Translations under genes and position numbers: made by a program
Shown here: positions 17,766 to 25,103 of the stretch, in pieces
How the letters are laid out: the number at the start of each line of letters is the position of its first letter
Position numbering within the stretch: position 1 is the first letter of the stretch
The notes under the pieces: model-generated
Databases searched by the model: none
Told to the model about the DNA's origin: nothing
The model's input: only the letters and a program-made list of their open reading frames with translations
Source: an uncultured Planctomycetaceae bacterium
Lineage (GTDB): Bacteria > Planctomycetota > Planctomycetia > Planctomycetales > Planctomycetaceae
DNA: 64,000 bases
Direction: 5' to 3'
NCBI GenBank assembly: GCA_943787265.1
Contig: CALSLT010000015.1
Location: 62,001-126,000 of the forward strand

Positions 17766-18920
17766 ATGACGGAATCGCCCGTGACTGGTAAATTTGCCAG
17801 CGAATTCTGCCAAACCTTACTGCAACTTGAGACTCAGCCTCCCATGTTTGAAGTCGACGCTTCCAATGTCCTCGATTATTTCGCCGACGTCGGTCGGCCG
17901 CAGTGGGACAAACTCGGGCTCGGTACCGACGAGTTAGTAACGTCGACGGCGGCCGAACTGGCGTGGGGTGTTTCGAACATCGTGATTCGCGTCGACACTC
18001 CGGAGCGAAGCTTCGTCGTGAAGCAGTCGCGTAAGCAGTTGAGGACGGAGATTGACTGGTTCAGCCAGCTTGACCGAATCTGGCGCGAAGTCGATGTCCT
18101 GCAGACTTTGGAGTCGTTGCTTCCGGCCGGGGCGGTGCCACGAGTCTTGTCCGAAGATCGGGACAACTACCTCTTCACGATGGAAGCTATCGATGCGGAT
18201 CATCGAGTATGGAAAGCCGATCTGCTCGACGGCGTTTTTGATTCGTCGATCGCAGACACCCTGGCGAGGCATCTGGCAGCGATCCATCGCGGTTCGACTG
18301 GCAATGCAGAAATTGCTGCAAGGATGAGTGATCAGACAGTTTTCGACGAGCTGCGTCTCGATCCGTTTTACCGGTACGTCGCCGAAACATGCCCGCGTTT
18401 TTCAGAGCCGCTGAATTCGCTCATCGAGCGCACTACCCAACGGCACGATTGCCTGGTCCTCGCCGATTTCAGTCCAAAGAACATCCTGCTGACAAACGGC
18501 GGGCCGGTGATCGTTGACTTTGAAACCGGCCACTACGGCGATCCGGGATTCGACATCGGATTCTTTCTCAGCCATCTGCTGCTGAAAACGGTAAAGCATC
18601 ATGAACGGGCGGCTGAGTCGATCGCTCCCGCAAAGAGATTCTGGCAGATTTACAGCGAACAACTTTCCGCCGAGCCCTCTCCAGCATGGCTGATCGATCA
18701 AAGCCGTGGCTCAGGATTCGAAGGCCAGTCGGTCGAACATCTCGCTGCGTGCATGCTTGCTCGAGTCGACGGAAAAAGTCGCGTCGACTATTTACAGGAA
18801 GTTTGGCAGCCGGATTTCATCCGCAACTTCTGTGACGATTTACTGACAGCCGGGCAACCACAAATGACGGACGCGTTTGATCTGCTGGAGCGTTCGCTAA
18901 AGTCTCGATCCGTGCAGTAG
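17766..18920 (+). CDS. Aminoglycoside/methylthioribose-kinase-like phosphotransferase
   Basis: A 384-residue kinase of the APH/choline-kinase fold. Visible motifs are the catalytic loop VLADFSPKNILL (Asp as base, Asn for metal) and the metal motif IVDFETGHYGDPGFDIGFFL, which closely recalls methylthioribose kinase (MtnK). The N-lobe nucleotide segment is WGVSNIVIRVDTPERSFVVKQ. Catalytic Asp in place of the HGD motif (here LAD) is a small variation. The likely substrate is a small sugar or alcohol rather than an antibiotic. A second Met, at 17844, is a possible start. The stop codon is embedded in the REP pair downstream. Confidence 0.8.
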   Translation: MTESPVTGKFASEFCQTLLQLETQPPMFEVDASNVLDYFADVGRPQWDKLGLGTDELVTSTAAELAWGVSNIVIRVDTPERSFVVKQSRKQLRTEIDWFSQLDRIWREVDVLQTLESLLPAGAVPRVLSEDRDNYLFTMEAIDADHRVWKADLLDGVFDSSIADTLARHLAAIHRGSTGNAEIAARMSDQTVFDELRLDPFYRYVAETCPRFSEPLNSLIERTTQRHDCLVLADFSPKNILLTNGGPVIVDFETGHYGDPGFDIGFFLSHLLLKTVKHHERAAESIAPAKRFWQIYSEQLSAEPSPAWLIDQSRGSGFEGQSVEHLAACMLARVDGKSRVDYLQEVWQPDFIRNFCDDLLTAGQPQMTDAFDLLERSLKSRSVQ

Positions 18921-18980
18921 GGTGCGCCTCGACGCACTATAAATTCTCGTGACGCCGTGGTGCGTCGAGACGCACCCTAC
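18917..18980. repeat. REP pair (GTAGGGTGCG family) overlapping a stop codon
   Basis: Left GTAGGGTGCGCCTCGACGCAC and inverted right copy ending GACGCACCCTAC, the same family as 9429-9492. The first GTAG provides the TAG stop of the kinase gene. Confidence 0.8.
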
Positions 18981-19017
18981 AAAAAACTTCACACTCATCC
19001 GGCCAAAGATTGAGTTT

Positions 19018-20460
19018 ATGACGGAACTGCAAGTCGACCAGTCAGGCGTGAATCGTGACAGCAACGATCCGCCGGCGTCGCTGTCGTTGTGGGACGCGGT
19101 GAGCATCATTGTCGGTATCGTCGTAGGGGTGTCGATCTTCAAAGTCCCCGGTCTGATTTTTGCTAATGTTTCGTCGCCGCTGGAAGGACTCGTTGCGTGG
19201 GGACTTGGAGCGGTCGTTGCCGTGTGCGGAGCATTGACTTACGCCGAGCTGGCCACGATGCATCGAAGAACTGGTGGCGAGTACGTTTATCTTTCTCGCG
19301 CGTACGGTCCAGGGCTAGGATTTCTATTTGGCTGGGCTCAGCTAACCGGAGTGTTCAGCGGCAGCATTGGGACAATGGCTTACGTCTTTGCTGATTACGC
19401 CATCGTGCTGCTCAATTGGGACGCTTCGGCTGGAGTTGGGCTCGCACTGTTTTCCGTTCTGCTGCTGACAACGCTGCACATTCTCGGGGTGAAGACCAGC
19501 ACGACCGTTCAGAACGTCCTGACACTTTCGAAGCTGATTGGCCTGGTCATGCTGCTGGCAGTTGGGCTGCTTGCTGGTTCGAGCGAATCACTAACCACCG
19601 AAATGCCTGCTGGCGGAGGCGGATTCGGGCTGGCGATGGTTTTCATTCTGTACGCGTATGGCGGATGGAATGACGCTGCGATGGTTTCAGCGGAAATCCA
19701 CGACGCAAAACGAAACGTACCGAAGTCGCTGCTGATCGGAATCGGCTTGATTTCGGGCATCTATCTGCTTGTGAATTTTGCTTATCTGCAGGGACTCGGG
19801 TTTGCAGCGATTCGAGAATCCGGCACGCCGGCGACGGACGTCATTGCGAATTCCAAATTACTGAGCCCGACGGTTCGCGGCTGGAGCGTTCAGGCCATTG
19901 CCGTGCTGGTCATGCTTTCCGCTTTGGGGGCCGTTCACGGATTGATTTTTACCGGCTCGCGACTTTACGCGGCGCTTGGTTCTGATCACGGACTGTTTGA
20001 AAAACTAGGCCGCTGGCATCCGAAGCTGGGTTCACCCGTCTGGTCGCTGAGTGCTCAGGCTGCTTTGACGAGTCTCCTGATTGTTACCGTCGGAACCGAA
20101 ACTGGTCGAAACTGCGTCGATACCGTCGTCACCTCAGTCGGACGTGATCCGGTCCCGTGGGAGAACTTCGGTGGAGGGTTCGACACGCTGCTAGCGGCGA
20201 CCGCTCCGGTATTCTGGTCGTTCTTTCTGCTAAGCGGTTCGACGGTCTTCGTCTTTCGGTTTCGGCAACCGCATGCTGACCGACCGTTTCGAACGCCGCT
20301 CTATCCGGTGGTCCCTCTTGTGTTCATGTTGAGCTGCGTTTACATGATTTATTCCAGCATCAGCTATGCAGGCGACCTTGCACTGCTCGCTCTGATTCCA
20401 CTGGCAGCCGGAGTTCCGATCTTTCTGCTGAGTTCTCACGCAAAACACACCACATCATAA
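19018..20460 (+). CDS. Amino acid permease, APC superfamily
   Basis: A 480-residue transporter of the amino acid-polyamine-organocation superfamily with about 12 membrane helices. Helix 1 shows the unwound substrate-binding segment in ISIIVGIVVGVSIFKVPG and helix 3 carries GGEYVYLSRAYG. The ATG at 19018 is chosen because the in-frame ATG at 18949 lies inside the REP pair. The peptidase gene follows after 18 bases on the same strand, so the two probably form an operon for import and breakdown of amino acids or peptides; this pairing is inference. The substrate is not determined. Confidence 0.9.
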   Translation: MTELQVDQSGVNRDSNDPPASLSLWDAVSIIVGIVVGVSIFKVPGLIFANVSSPLEGLVAWGLGAVVAVCGALTYAELATMHRRTGGEYVYLSRAYGPGLGFLFGWAQLTGVFSGSIGTMAYVFADYAIVLLNWDASAGVGLALFSVLLLTTLHILGVKTSTTVQNVLTLSKLIGLVMLLAVGLLAGSSESLTTEMPAGGGGFGLAMVFILYAYGGWNDAAMVSAEIHDAKRNVPKSLLIGIGLISGIYLLVNFAYLQGLGFAAIRESGTPATDVIANSKLLSPTVRGWSVQAIAVLVMLSALGAVHGLIFTGSRLYAALGSDHGLFEKLGRWHPKLGSPVWSLSAQAALTSLLIVTVGTETGRNCVDTVVTSVGRDPVPWENFGGGFDTLLAATAPVFWSFFLLSGSTVFVFRFRQPHADRPFRTPLYPVVPLVFMLSCVYMIYSSISYAGDLALLALIPLAAGVPIFLLSSHAKHTTS

Positions 20461-20478
20461 GCGACAGGCCTAACAGTC

Positions 20479-21696
20479 ATGGCGAAAGCAGCACGAGCCG
20501 GTTCCCCTCAGGCATCATCAGCGGGGATATCTATCAACGAAAAAGCGGCGATCTCGCGCGTCACGAAGATGATGGCGATCCCCGGCAAGAGTGGCGAAGA
20601 GCTCGCGATTGCCGACTTCATCAAGGGCGAGCTTCAGAAGGCAGGCGTTCCGGCGTCAGCAATCCAGCACGATTCCGCTAACAAGAAAAGTCACCTTGGA
20701 GGTCAGATCGGAAACCTGATCGTCAAGTTGCCCGGCACCGTCAAAGGCCCACGCCGGCTTCTGATGGGGCATATTGATACCGTTCCGCTTTGCGTGGGTT
20801 GCCGGCCGGTTCGCGATGGAGACCTGATTCGGCCCAAGGATCCGACGACAGCACTCGGCGGAGACAACCGTGCGGGAGCGTGTGTCGTTCTGACGACGGC
20901 GTTGGAAATTTTGAAACGGAAGCTACCGCATCCGCCACTGACGCTGCTGTGGCCTGTCCAGGAAGAAGTCGGCCTGGTGGGAGCAAGACACGTCGGTGTA
21001 TCCAAACTTGGTAAACCCAAACTATCGTTCAACTGGGACGGCGGCCCTCCGAACATGCTCGTCGTCGGCGCGACGGGCGACGTAAATATCGAGGTCGAAG
21101 TCAGCGGAATTGCCAGCCATGCAGGTGCTCACCCTGAAGACGGTGTGAATGCCGCGGCGATCGCATCGCTGGCAATCGCTGATCTGACTCGCAACGGCTG
21201 GCACGGGTTGATTCAGAAAGGTCGCAACTCCGGGACAAGCAACATCGGGTCTGTCTCCGGTGGCGAGGCAACCAACGTCGTCATGCCGAATGTGCATGTC
21301 CGAGCAGAAGCTCGCAGCCATGATCCAAAGTTTCGGCAGAAGATCGTTGATCAGTTTCGAAAGGCCTTCCAGAAGGCGGCGAAGGAGCTCACGAATTCTG
21401 CCGGCAAACGAGGCTCCGTCGAATTTGAATCGAGTCTCAAGTACGAGTCGTTCAAGATGGCTCTCGATGAGCCGTCAGTCGAGACGGCCAAGTCAGCGAT
21501 GGAGAAGCTGGGGATGGAGCCGGAGTACCGAATCTCGAACGGCGGCCTCGATGCCAATTGGATGACAGCCAACGGAATTCCCACCGTGACGATGGGCTGT
21601 GGTCAGCAAGGGATTCACACGGTCGACGAGAAGCTGAACGTCGAAAAGTTCCTTCAGGCGTGTCGTCTTGCGATGAAACTGGCAACGGCTGAGTAG
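20479..21696 (+). CDS. M20-family zinc metallopeptidase (peptidase T/ArgE-like)
   Basis: A 405-residue cytoplasmic aminoacylase/peptidase of clan MH. Metal and catalytic positions are visible: His98 and Asp100 in GHIDTVP, bridging Asp129 in GGDNRAG, catalytic Glu162 and metal Glu163 in QEEVG, and the C-terminal His in GIHTVDE. The dimerisation lid domain contains VSGIASHAGAHPEDGVNA with the His used in substrate binding. The order fits tripeptidase T or related di- and tripeptidases. It sits 18 bases after the APC permease gene, consistent with processing imported peptides. The N-terminal 18 residues are low complexity. Confidence 0.9.
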   Translation: MAKAARAGSPQASSAGISINEKAAISRVTKMMAIPGKSGEELAIADFIKGELQKAGVPASAIQHDSANKKSHLGGQIGNLIVKLPGTVKGPRRLLMGHIDTVPLCVGCRPVRDGDLIRPKDPTTALGGDNRAGACVVLTTALEILKRKLPHPPLTLLWPVQEEVGLVGARHVGVSKLGKPKLSFNWDGGPPNMLVVGATGDVNIEVEVSGIASHAGAHPEDGVNAAAIASLAIADLTRNGWHGLIQKGRNSGTSNIGSVSGGEATNVVMPNVHVRAEARSHDPKFRQKIVDQFRKAFQKAAKELTNSAGKRGSVEFESSLKYESFKMALDEPSVETAKSAMEKLGMEPEYRISNGGLDANWMTANGIPTVTMGCGQQGIHTVDEKLNVEKFLQACRLAMKLATAE

Positions 21697-21746
21697 GGAT
21701 TCGTTCGTCGCTCGCCGGTCAGCCAGATCTGCCATAGCGAATAAAA

Positions 21747-21828
21747 AACGCAGAGTTCGCAGAGGACTCGCGGAGCAAGAAGAACGCTCTTCTTAACTCT
21801 TCGAAATTTCTCAGCGATCTCTGCGTTC
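21747..21828. repeat. Dispersed palindrome (AACGCAGAG family)
   Basis: Arms AACGCAGAG near 21747 and CTCTGCGTT near 21819 flank a spacer with further partial pairing (AGAACGCTCTTCTT). It lies between the plus-strand peptidase and the minus-strand small membrane gene, so it is at a convergent boundary. Confidence 0.6.
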
Positions 21829-21865
21829 TAGATTTCAACTTGACCAAATGCGTTTTCGCAATCGG

Positions 21866-22099
21866 TTAAGCGACAATTTCTGGTTTCGCACCGCTCTTCA
21901 AAACGCCGAACGCGTACATGACGCAGCACGGCAATGCGATCATTAGTGTGCTGACCGGATCTGCGGGGGTGCAGATGCTGATCACGGCAACCTGAACGGG
22001 AATCCCCAGTAGCCAGGGGCGATGACTCCGACGTGCCATCAACGCGGCAACTGCCGCTGAAATGATGATTAAGACGATTTCCTGAATTCCGACATGCAT
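21866..22099 (-). CDS. Small membrane protein
   Basis: A 77-residue protein with two to three hydrophobic stretches (EIVLIIISAAVAALMA, LLGIPVQVAVISICTP, LMIALPCCVMYAFGVL). It lies last in a same-strand group with two tatA genes. It may be involved in the same export function or be unrelated. It is not TatC (too short) and shows no TatB features. Function unknown. Confidence 0.55.
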   Translation of the reverse strand: MHVGIQEIVLIIISAAVAALMARRSHRPWLLGIPVQVAVISICTPADPVSTLMIALPCCVMYAFGVLKSGAKPEIVA

Positions 22100-22165
22100 C
22101 GTGCGTCTCCTGAAACAGAAACCTGCCAGCCGGCAGCCACTGGCGTGACTAAGAAACTTTCGGCA

Positions 22166-22483
22166 TTACGCGTCCTTCTCTTCGCCTTCTTCTTCCTGAT
22201 CGAACTTGGGTGGCTCGAACTTCGGAGCGGTGACTTCAGCGACATCTTCGCTGGCAGACGGTCGTGGAGTTGAAGCAGTGCTGGTCGACGAGTTGTACGT
22301 CGACGTGCTCACTTCGTCCTCGATACCTCGCACGCCCTTTTTGAACTCGACAATGCCTTTACCAAGGCTGCGAGCGACTTCAGGCAGACGCTTGCCGAAC
22401 AGCAGCAAAGCGATCGTGCCGAAGATGATCAGTTCAGGAAGTCCGGGAGCTCCACCAGGGAAGAATGCAAGAATAGCAGTCAT
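22166..22483 (-). CDS. tatA: Sec-independent translocase TatA/E-family protein
   Basis: A 105-residue TatA-type protein. One hydrophobic helix (LPELIIFGTIALLLFGKRLPEVARSLGKGIVEFKKG) with the FG-x-x-x-L-P-E-x-x-R-S-L-G hinge is followed by an amphipathic helix, then an acidic, Ser/Thr-rich tail. TatA forms the pore-like assembly that carries folded, twin-arginine proteins across the inner membrane. The ATG at 22483 is favoured over 22495 because AGGTG lies just upstream and the family starts here. It lies downstream of a second tatA with only 91 bases between them. TatC is not in the window. Confidence 0.92.
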   Translation of the reverse strand: MTAILAFFPGGAPGLPELIIFGTIALLLFGKRLPEVARSLGKGIVEFKKGVRGIEDEVSTSTYNSSTSTASTPRPSASEDVAEVTAPKFEPPKFDQEEEGEEKDA

Positions 22484-22574
22484 GTGACACCTCATGTTTA
22501 ACGTTGATTTTGAATTTTGCAGAGACGATTCAGCCGTCACCGCAACTTTGGAATACTGTGAAAGCAACTACCGT

Positions 22575-22769
22575 TCACGAATCTTTGGGGACGTCTTCGT
22601 TGGAATTCTCGGCGTCACTCGTCCCTTTCTTAAACTCCACAATGCTCTTGCCAAGCGACCTCATGGCTCCTGGAATTCGATTTCCGAACACCAGCAGAAC
22701 GATCACCGCGAATATCATTAATTCGGGCAATCCAAGGCCGCCAACAAATGGGATGAGTCCAAGCAACAT
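22575..22769 (-). CDS. tatA: Sec-independent translocase TatA/E-family protein (second copy)
   Basis: A 64-residue TatA homologue: membrane helix FVGGLGLPELMIFAVIVLLVF, the motif GNRIPGAMRSLGKSIVEFKKG and a short acidic tail. AGGAG lies upstream of the ATG at 22769 and the longer frame upstream has no TatA character. It shares its core with the downstream tatA but the helices differ, so the two may have separate roles (TatA and TatE, or a TatB-like role). TatB proteins are usually longer, so both are called TatA/E. Confidence 0.9.
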   Translation of the reverse strand: MLLGLIPFVGGLGLPELMIFAVIVLLVFGNRIPGAMRSLGKSIVEFKKGTSDAENSNEDVPKDS

Positions 22770-23199
22770 GTTTGCTCTCCTGACAGCTTCGCGATGACAT
22801 TCCGGAGGACTGACCTCGCGAAACCAAAAACGGCTCCAGTGAATGGGATTCCCATGCTCGCATGAACCACCGTCCGCTCGAATTCGAGTGACCAATCACT
22901 CGGCGAGTCTTCGCAGGATCCGTACAGCCAAACTGCGAGAACCTGAAAATGGACAGCGTGCATACTCAGAAGGTCTGAAATTCAGACGCCCAGCGAAAGA
23001 AGCGACGCTCCTGCTGAAGCAACAGGCAGGCAGCGTAAGCGACCGGTCAGTCGGACATCCGTCCCGAAGGGGATTCACAGACCATCTGGCATGGGGATGT
23101 CCACTCGGTTCGCCCGCGGGGAGCAGGTGGAGTGAGCGGAGCGGGAAGTGATTTTACGACTGCACTTCCCATTGTCAAACACGTGACCCGATTCGGCCC

Positions 23200-23270
23200 G
23201 ATTCGTGTTCGTCGAAATCCTGTCTCGTCCTGACAGATTTCTGAAAGTCACCAGGAGCTGAACACGAATC
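23200..23270. ncRNA. Nested hairpin, possible leader or structured RNA
   Basis: Perfect 11-base outer arms GATTCGTGTTC (23200-23210) and GAACACGAATC (23260-23270) enclose a second hairpin with arms GAAATC-C-TGTC and GACA-GATTTC (23214-23241). This forms a long structured element. It could be a small RNA, an RNA-protein target, or another dispersed repeat; nothing decides between them. Confidence 0.35.
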
Positions 23271-23311
23271 TGGCAGCAAAGCCTCGGTAATCAAACCTCG
23301 CTGAAATACGA

Positions 23312-23395
23312 AAAAAGCCCGTAACGCTCACGCGAACAAGGTTCCTGACACGGCAGCGTCAAGTCTCATCCAGCGAGCATTCGGGCTTGTTAGAC
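23312..23395 (-). terminator. Intrinsic terminator (minus strand) after lipoprotein gene
   Basis: Read on the minus strand: AAGCCCG-AAT-GCTC ... GAGC-GTTA-CGGGCTT followed by TTTTTT. The loop is long (about 45 bases) and contains an inner TGAC/GTCA stem. A terminal T-run after a GC stem marks rho-independent termination of the lipoprotein transcript. Confidence 0.7.
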
Positions 23396-23418
23396 AGCAA
23401 TCAACCAGTGGCCAATCG

Positions 23419-23694
23419 CTAATCGAAACCACCGCCAACACCCGGACCGGAATCACCGGCTCCGAAATCTTCATTGAAGCCGGTCTGGTCGAGTTTGTAC
23501 TGCTCGATTGCCTGCTTTGTATTTGTCAGCAGAAATTCAGGGCCAGCCGGGAAGTACTGAACGTCATCCCGCAGGTAATAGGCCGATGGCAACGTCTGTC
23601 CGCCAACCGATGTCTGGCAGCCGGTAGCCATCATGGCCAGACCGCAGACTCCTAGAATTGTGACAGCCTGTGTTCGCAGAAGTTCGAGCTTCAT
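23419..23694 (-). CDS. Small planctomycete lipoprotein
   Basis: A 91-residue protein with a signal sequence ending in the lipobox MATGC (residues 18-22), so probably lipidated at Cys. The mature part contains YYLRDDVQYFPAGPEFLLTNTKQAI, which I recognise from many uncharacterised planctomycete secreted proteins. The start at 23694 was chosen over the longer frame at 23793 because the upstream stretch is polar. The C-terminus is Gly/Asp rich. A terminator follows. Function unknown. Confidence 0.7.
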   Translation of the reverse strand: MKLELLRTQAVTILGVCGLAMMATGCQTSVGGQTLPSAYYLRDDVQYFPAGPEFLLTNTKQAIEQYKLDQTGFNEDFGAGDSGPGVGGGFD

Positions 23695-23885
23695 GCTGGT
23701 TCCGTCCCGTTCATCCTGACTGGGCTCATCTTGCCTGCCATGTGAGCTGGCATTTACCGCCGACACATGGGTATCCGAAACAGTCATCGGCAATCGGGCG
23801 GCGGTAACTTCGGAGAAATCAGCATAATCCGGAAATCTTTCCCGGATTGCCGATAGGAGCGAGGATGTCCGCCAATCGGAACGCT

Positions 23886-24698
23886 CTACTGGACGACCAG
23901 CTCGCTGCGAGCGTTGCCTTCGATCCGTCGGGCGGTCATGTCGACGGTGATTTCCGACACGAACTGGAACTCGCTACGCGGCTCGACTTCCCCCTTGGCT
24001 TCCTGAGTAATCTTGACGCTCCACTTCGCCAACCCGAACGGAACAGACTCGCTGAGGTAAAGCGACGACTCATGCAGGACCCGGTCGTTGAGACTTTCCT
24101 GCTCGAAGTTGCCGGTGAGCTTCGTTGCTTCAACATCTTCCTGACCGATCTGCACGGACTCCGGCACGTTGCCGCGAGTCATGTCTCTGTAATGCCGAAC
24201 CAGCGAAATGATCGGGTAAATCTGCAGCACCTTTGAAGTGATCTCTTTCGGAGTCGGATCTTTGTCATTCGTTTTGCGATACCCACGAACGATCGGCAGG
24301 TAGGTGACCGGCAAGCCTTCGCTGTCGCGCGTCTGGCCGATGACTGCACTCTCAGGCACGAGCACTTTGTAAATTCGCTCGCCGACTGTTCCTGTTGCGA
24401 TCAAACCATCCTTTACACGGCCAGTCTGCAGCTTCATTTCGATCCAGCGGCACGGCACGGTCTTCCCGCGATACTCAGCGTCCTCTTTTCCGACCGACTT
24501 GATCGTGAGATGCCGGATCCACTCCATTTCGAGGTTCCCCTCGCTGGACCCCGGCTGAGCTTCCACCTGCCGATATGTGCCTTCGTAATGAACAAGGCTT
24601 CCGTCTTCGGGGAGATTCCAGATGATTCCCTGAGCAGACGCACTTTGCGACACGGCCAGGCAGACCAAAGCGGCGAGGAGAGGAGCTGTTCGGAACAT
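23886..24698 (-). CDS. Secreted protein of unknown function
   Basis: A 270-residue protein with a clear signal peptide (MFRTAPLLAALVCLAVSQSASAQG, cleavage likely after SASA). The mature protein is mostly beta-like (NLPEDGSLVHYEGTYRQV, SVGKEDAEYRGKTVPCRWIEM, IYKVLVPESAVIG). It is probably periplasmic or outer-membrane associated. No catalytic motif is visible. No family recognised. Confidence 0.72.
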   Translation of the reverse strand: MFRTAPLLAALVCLAVSQSASAQGIIWNLPEDGSLVHYEGTYRQVEAQPGSSEGNLEMEWIRHLTIKSVGKEDAEYRGKTVPCRWIEMKLQTGRVKDGLIATGTVGERIYKVLVPESAVIGQTRDSEGLPVTYLPIVRGYRKTNDKDPTPKEITSKVLQIYPIISLVRHYRDMTRGNVPESVQIGQEDVEATKLTGNFEQESLNDRVLHESSLYLSESVPFGLAKWSVKITQEAKGEVEPRSEFQFVSEITVDMTARRIEGNARSELVVQ

Positions 24699-25103
24699 CG
24701 TGGTTCACGCTTTCTTTCGAGCCAACAGGCACTGCCTGAATCGGCCACTCAATTAATCGGATCCGAGATCCCGAGCCCGCGGAATCTGATCTCGTTCAGA
24801 AGTTGGAAAGTTTGACCGTTGAGAACGCATGAGACAACAGGATTCGTGACGCCGACACTCCATTCGCGTGAGCTGGCGCTGCCAGGCTCGTAGAAAGTCG
24901 CTGAGCTGCACAACCCGCACGACGCGCCACAACCGTCTTCCCAGGCTGACTCCCACTTTCCCTACGAATAGAACTTCTCTTTTTACTCAAGGCGAGCGGC
25001 AGCCGTCAGGCTGCTGACGTTTGACCGTTTTCGCGTGACTTCTGTCGGCCAGCGGACTGACGCCCGCCGCTCGCCTGCCTGCCGGGGGTGTGGATCCGGC
25101 GAA
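24699..25103. other. Non-coding region with REP pair
   Basis: About 400 bases between the secreted-protein start and the hpnE stop. The right end holds a REP-like pair (24990-25076). The remaining 290 bases hold no convincing gene. Confidence 0.4.
24990..25076. repeat. REP-like pair (AGGCGAGCGGC family)
   Basis: Outer arms AGGCGAGCGGC (24990-25000) and GCCGCTCGCCT (25066-25076) are perfect inverted copies. Inside, AGCCGTCAGGCTGCTGACG and GGCCAGCGGACTGACGCC also form hairpins. It sits just downstream of the hpnE stop. Confidence 0.75.

Larger units (their letters stand above)
22770..23418. other. Non-coding region with nested hairpins upstream of tatA
   Basis: About 650 bases without a convincing gene. 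It contains the nested hairpin at 23200-23270 and the terminator-like structure at 23312-23395. The promoter of the tatA genes should lie in its lower half. A polar frame around 22843-23151 on the plus strand does not resemble a protein. Confidence 0.45.
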
